From positions 1 to 64,000 of the forward strand of contig CAJWGB010000003.1 of assembly GCA_913031625.1 (NCBI GenBank): DNA of 64,000 bases, given 5' to 3'. The stretch's first letter is position 1. Each line of letters opens with the position of its first letter. The notes under the pieces are model-generated. The model searched no databases. It worked only from the letters and a program-made list of their open reading frames with translations, and was not told the DNA's origin. Both the position numbers and the translations under genes were made by a program. Below, piece after piece: positions 60,574 to 64,000 of this stretch. The stretch is from an uncultured Planctomycetaceae bacterium (lineage in GTDB: Bacteria > Planctomycetota > Planctomycetia > Planctomycetales > Planctomycetaceae).

Positions 60574-63500
60574 ATGTCAACAGCCACCCTCGATGTCCGC
60601 TCTCAGGATGAGGTGGAATCACTCGATATCCCTGGCCTGAATTTTCTTGCGTCTCTGAAGTTCACCTGCATTCTGCTGGTGATTTCAATGTTTCTCGTGC
60701 TTGTTGGCAGCCTTGCTCAGGCTCGTCGAGATGTCTGGGAAGTAGTGCAGGAATACTTTCGCACATGGGTCGCATGGGTTCAGATTAAGGACCTGTTTCC
60801 TCCGGGCATGTTTCCAGGCCTGATTGATTTCGACTGGGACAAAAGCCTGGGTGTGTTTAGACAGATTCCGTGGCCGGGTGGCTGGACCATCGGACTTCTG
60901 ATGTGGGTCAATCTGGCACTGGCACATTTGAAACGTATCAGGGTGCGAGCCGGGGGCGGAAAAATGGCAGCCGGCCTCGCCGCCATGTTCGGCGCCGTCC
61001 TGTTGAATGCGACTCTCGTGATTTACGGCAACTACCAAAGCGCCGAACAGCAAACTGACTATGGCATTATCTGGACCCTGATTCTGGTTTCGATTTCAGG
61101 GATTTCACTGGGATCAATGGCCCTGACGTTTGGGCCTTTTGCCGGCAGGAAAGCCAGCCGTGTCGTCTGGGGCACCGTGGCATTGACAGCCGGTGCCGTC
61201 GCGATTTACTTCATCGTCGGTGGTGAGTCTGTCAAGCTCCGCAATGAGTCCATGCGAATCCTCTGGCAACTGCTGCAGGGGAGTGTGGCGGCAACCGCGT
61301 TGCTGATTCCTTCCATCATGCTGTTTGATAAACGCGGTGGTATTGTCGTGTTGCACCTCGGCGTGCTGATGCTGATGCTGAGCGAACTTCAGGTGGCAAT
61401 GACGGCTCACGAAGATCGTATTTCCATGTCGGAAGATGACTCCGGTCGCACGGCAGCCTATGCCTTTGATATTCGGTCCGTCGAACTGGCGATCGTCAAA
61501 CACGCGCAGCCGGAATACGACAGGAAGAAGGGCGATGACCTGCATGCGGGTGAGGATGAGAAAGATGAAGTGTGGGTGATTCCACAGGACACTCTGCTGG
61601 GTGCTCACGAGAATGATGCTCTGATTTCACGAGAGTCGCTGCCGTTTCACCTCAAAGTGCCTCGATACCTCGTGAACTGCGTGCTGGAAAGTCGTGCCGG
61701 TCCGCCGTCTGACGGCAAAGACGAAATTGATGCCACCGCAGGACTCGGTAAGCATGCTCGCGCCGTCGCGATCAATCAGAAAGACGGTATGCAGTCAGAG
61801 GTGGATTCAGGAGCCATTTACCTCGACATCATTGATCCGAAGTCCGGTAAGAAAACGGCCACCCATCTGGTTGCCAACAAGATGTCCGGCTACCTGCTTC
61901 CTCGCGGCGAAGAGGTGAAGTTTGGTGACAGCACATACCATCTCTACCTGCGATTTCGTCGAACCTATTTCCCATGGGCTATCAGCCTGAAGGAGACCAG
62001 GCGAGTCGACTATCTCGGAACGACCGTTCCGAAAGACTTTCGTTCCACCTTTGTGATTACAGAGGAGAGTGGGAAAGAGCACACTTTCACCACCAAGATG
62101 AACAATCCGGTTCGGTACAACGGTCTGACATTCTTTCAGTCGGACCATGGGCTCCAGAATGGAGTCGAGTTCACGTCTCTGCAGGTCGTTCGGAACTCCG
62201 GCTGGATGTTGCCTTACATTGGCTGCATGGTGGTTGCGTTTGGCATGTTTGCTCAGTTTGGGCAGACACTGATTCGCTTCCTCGGGCGGCAGGGCCTCGA
62301 AGACAGTGCACTTCCCGCTGATGTTACGGACTCCCAGGGTAATGTTGACGATGAATCAGACGCAGCTGTATCACCATTAGAAGCTGCAAGGCGGCCTCTT
62401 AAGCAGCCTGCAATGTCATTGTCAGCCAGCGAAGCGAAAGGTCACCCTGCCACATGGATTGTTCCTGTCGTGCTGATGGTCGTCACGGTTGGTTATGTGG
62501 CCAGTAAGGCCCGATCCAGGCCCAGGGAAGACCAGGTTGACTTCCGCGCGTTCAACCGTCTGCCGGTTACTGCGGGCGGCCGCGTCCAGCCAATTCGTTC
62601 GCTGGCCGAAGGCACATTCCTCCCGATTCTTGGCAAGGACAGTTTTGAAGGCGAAATGGAAGTTGCTGAGCTGGACAGAGAGCGAGCCGACATCGTGGAA
62701 ACGCTGGAGTCCGGCTGGGAAGACCATGACTGGTCACGCCTCAATGATTTCAGTGGCACTTATCCGGAGTGGGCGGCAGAGATTCGCAATATTGCCGGTG
62801 GCGATGCTGAGGATGTCCTCGAACTCATGCGACCGTACATGACGGAAGAGCGTTCTGCGTCGTGGTTGTTGCTCGACATTGTGGCTCGCCCGGAGCTCGC
62901 GGAACGTCATCGGATCTTTCACATCGTGAACGACGAAGTGCTCGCACTTCTGGGACTGGAGATCCGGCCCGGGCTGCGATACTCACTGTCAGAATTCCGA
63001 GAGAAACTACGGGACCTCATTCCGATTCAGATGGAAGCAATGCAGCTGCAGCAGCAGAACGAATCTGCTCGAATCACGACCAGGCAGCGGAAAGTCATGG
63101 AACTCATGACGAACGTGCGAACTTACAATCGACTCAGCTTCCTGTTCAACAATCCGGCTGAAGCTGAAGCACCAGACTACGAGCTCTTTGAGACCGTGGA
63201 ATGGACATGGCAGACGTTGACGATCGCTAAGAATGAATCCCTGCCGGCACTCTGTGTGCCCACAAACTCATGGCAGTCAGCGCTGCAGTTCCAGTCGCGT
63301 CCGTGTGCGGTTGCCATCAGCACCCTCGCTGAACATCTGCGTGACCGCAATCTGAATTCCAGAGAGGATCTGCTGAAGGCACTTACTTCAGAGATGGACG
63401 AGTCAGATGTCCGGAAGCGTCTGTTGACTCAGATGAACCGCGCCCTCATGGAGCTGACTTCCATCACCCAACAGTCAAACCCGGACCTTACCGGCGATGA

Positions 63501-64000
63501 ACTGGATGCAGAGGTGAAGGTTCTTGCCATCAGAGCGCTCAGTCAGATTCCGCCTCCATCAGCGCAGCATGAAATCCTGAAGGTGATCGCCGCTTCCTGG
63601 CCTGAATTGTCCAGCGAAGAACTTGTGGCAAAGATTGATCTGGAAAGCCTGGGGGCCGAAGACACGTCGATGATCTCTGCGGAGTCTGTCAGACGTGTTC
63701 CGGAGTCGCTGAAAGGAGACCCGCGGCAGGCTGATCTTCAGCGGCTGGTGGGATTGAACCTGCAGATCCCCAATGGATTTGGTACCGCTGGGCGACTGGT
63801 CGCGGAACTCATGCTGGATGACCTCGAAGATATGGCAGGGCCGTTTCTGTTCCCTGACTCGGAGAAAGAGCGACAGCAGATTGCGGCGGAACGTCTGGAG
63901 GCACGAAAGAACGGAACGAGCAAGGAACAGATGCCGGATGATCCGGATGACTGGGAAAGTGATGAAGACCTCGCCACTGCCGCCGAGGACCGTGATCCGG
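60574..64000 (+). CDS. ResB-like cytochrome c biogenesis membrane protein (5' part; continues past the window)
   Basis: Open from ATG 60574 to the window end as far as read; LNFLASLKFTCILLVISMFLVLVGSLAQ, TFVITEESGKEHTFTTKMNNPVRYNGLTFFQSD is ResB-like. Confidence 0.8.
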   Translation, partial: MSTATLDVRSQDEVESLDIPGLNFLASLKFTCILLVISMFLVLVGSLAQARRDVWEVVQEYFRTWVAWVQIKDLFPPGMFPGLIDFDWDKSLGVFRQIPWPGGWTIGLLMWVNLALAHLKRIRVRAGGGKMAAGLAAMFGAVLLNATLVIYGNYQSAEQQTDYGIIWTLILVSISGISLGSMALTFGPFAGRKASRVVWGTVALTAGAVAIYFIVGGESVKLRNESMRILWQLLQGSVAATALLIPSIMLFDKRGGIVVLHLGVLMLMLSELQVAMTAHEDRISMSEDDSGRTAAYAFDIRSVELAIVKHAQPEYDRKKGDDLHAGEDEKDEVWVIPQDTLLGAHENDALISRESLPFHLKVPRYLVNCVLESRAGPPSDGKDEIDATAGLGKHARAVAINQKDGMQSEVDSGAIYLDIIDPKSGKKTATHLVANKMSGYLLPRGEEVKFGDSTYHLYLRFRRTYFPWAISLKETRRVDYLGTTVPKDFRSTFVITEESGKEHTFTTKMNNPVRYNGLTFFQSDHGLQNGVEFTSLQVVRNSGWMLPYIGCMVVAFGMFAQFGQTLIRFLGRQGLEDSALPADVTDSQGNVDDESDAAVSPLEAARRPLKQPAMSLSASEAKGHPATWIVPVVLMVVTVGYVASKARSRPREDQVDFRAFNRLPVTAGGRVQPIRSLAEGTFLPILGKDSFEGEMEVAELDRERADIVETLESGWEDHDWSRLNDFSGTYPEWAAEIRNIAGGDAEDVLELMRPYMTEERSASWLLLDIVARPELAERHRIFHIVNDEVLALLGLEIRPGLRYSLSEFREKLRDLIPIQMEAMQLQQQNESARITTRQRKVMELMTNVRTYNRLSFLFNNPAEAEAPDYELFETVEWTWQTLTIAKNESLPALCVPTNSWQSALQFQSRPCAVAISTLAEHLRDRNLNSREDLLKALTSEMDESDVRKRLLTQMNRALMELTSITQQSNPDLTGDELDAEVKVLAIRALSQIPPPSAQHEILKVIAASWPELSSEELVAKIDLESLGAEDTSMISAESVRRVPESLKGDPRQADLQRLVGLNLQIPNGFGTAGRLVAELMLDDLEDMAGPFLFPDSEKERQQIAAERLEARKNGTSKEQMPDDPDDWESDEDLATAAEDRDP

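Overview
The window looks like ordinary, chromosomal, gene-dense DNA from a Planctomycetes bacterium. Lineage hints are a PVC-type CxxCH dehydrogenase, DUF1080, sulfatase, PQQ-propeller and planctomycete-style cytochrome proteins. Housekeeping genes include hemA, a ccsA-like gene, murA, hisI, hisG, tex, nadB, argA, selO, a complete F-type ATP synthase operon (atpZ/I-like, B, E, F, H, A, G, D, C), an HtrA protease, a CitG-like/PTPS pair, and the 5' part of a ResB/cytochrome c biogenesis gene running off the right edge. I found no CRISPR array, transposase, integrase, rRNA or intact tRNA. Main finding: the two ORFs 53215..52913 and 52843..52076 (minus) lie in the same frame, separated by one in-frame TGA followed by open codons. 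Joined, they form one secreted thioredoxin-like protein (...QCHGVSGVF-[TGA]-PGYTSTQNGLF...). A hairpin 17 nt after the TGA has the apical loop GGUCU, the loop core I recall for the E. coli fdhF SECIS, so this is a candidate selenoprotein; a TGG-to-TGA nonsense mutation is the main alternative. Other findings: a decayed nirB-nirD-like nitrite reductase that keeps a consensus sigma-54 promoter; a frameshifted TrmN6/YfiC-like methyltransferase remnant; a 3' tRNA fragment resembling tRNA-Arg(CCG); a His/Asp-rich insertion in AtpB; and a permuted papain-like orphan. All calls come from reading the sequence and supplied translations; no database search was run.
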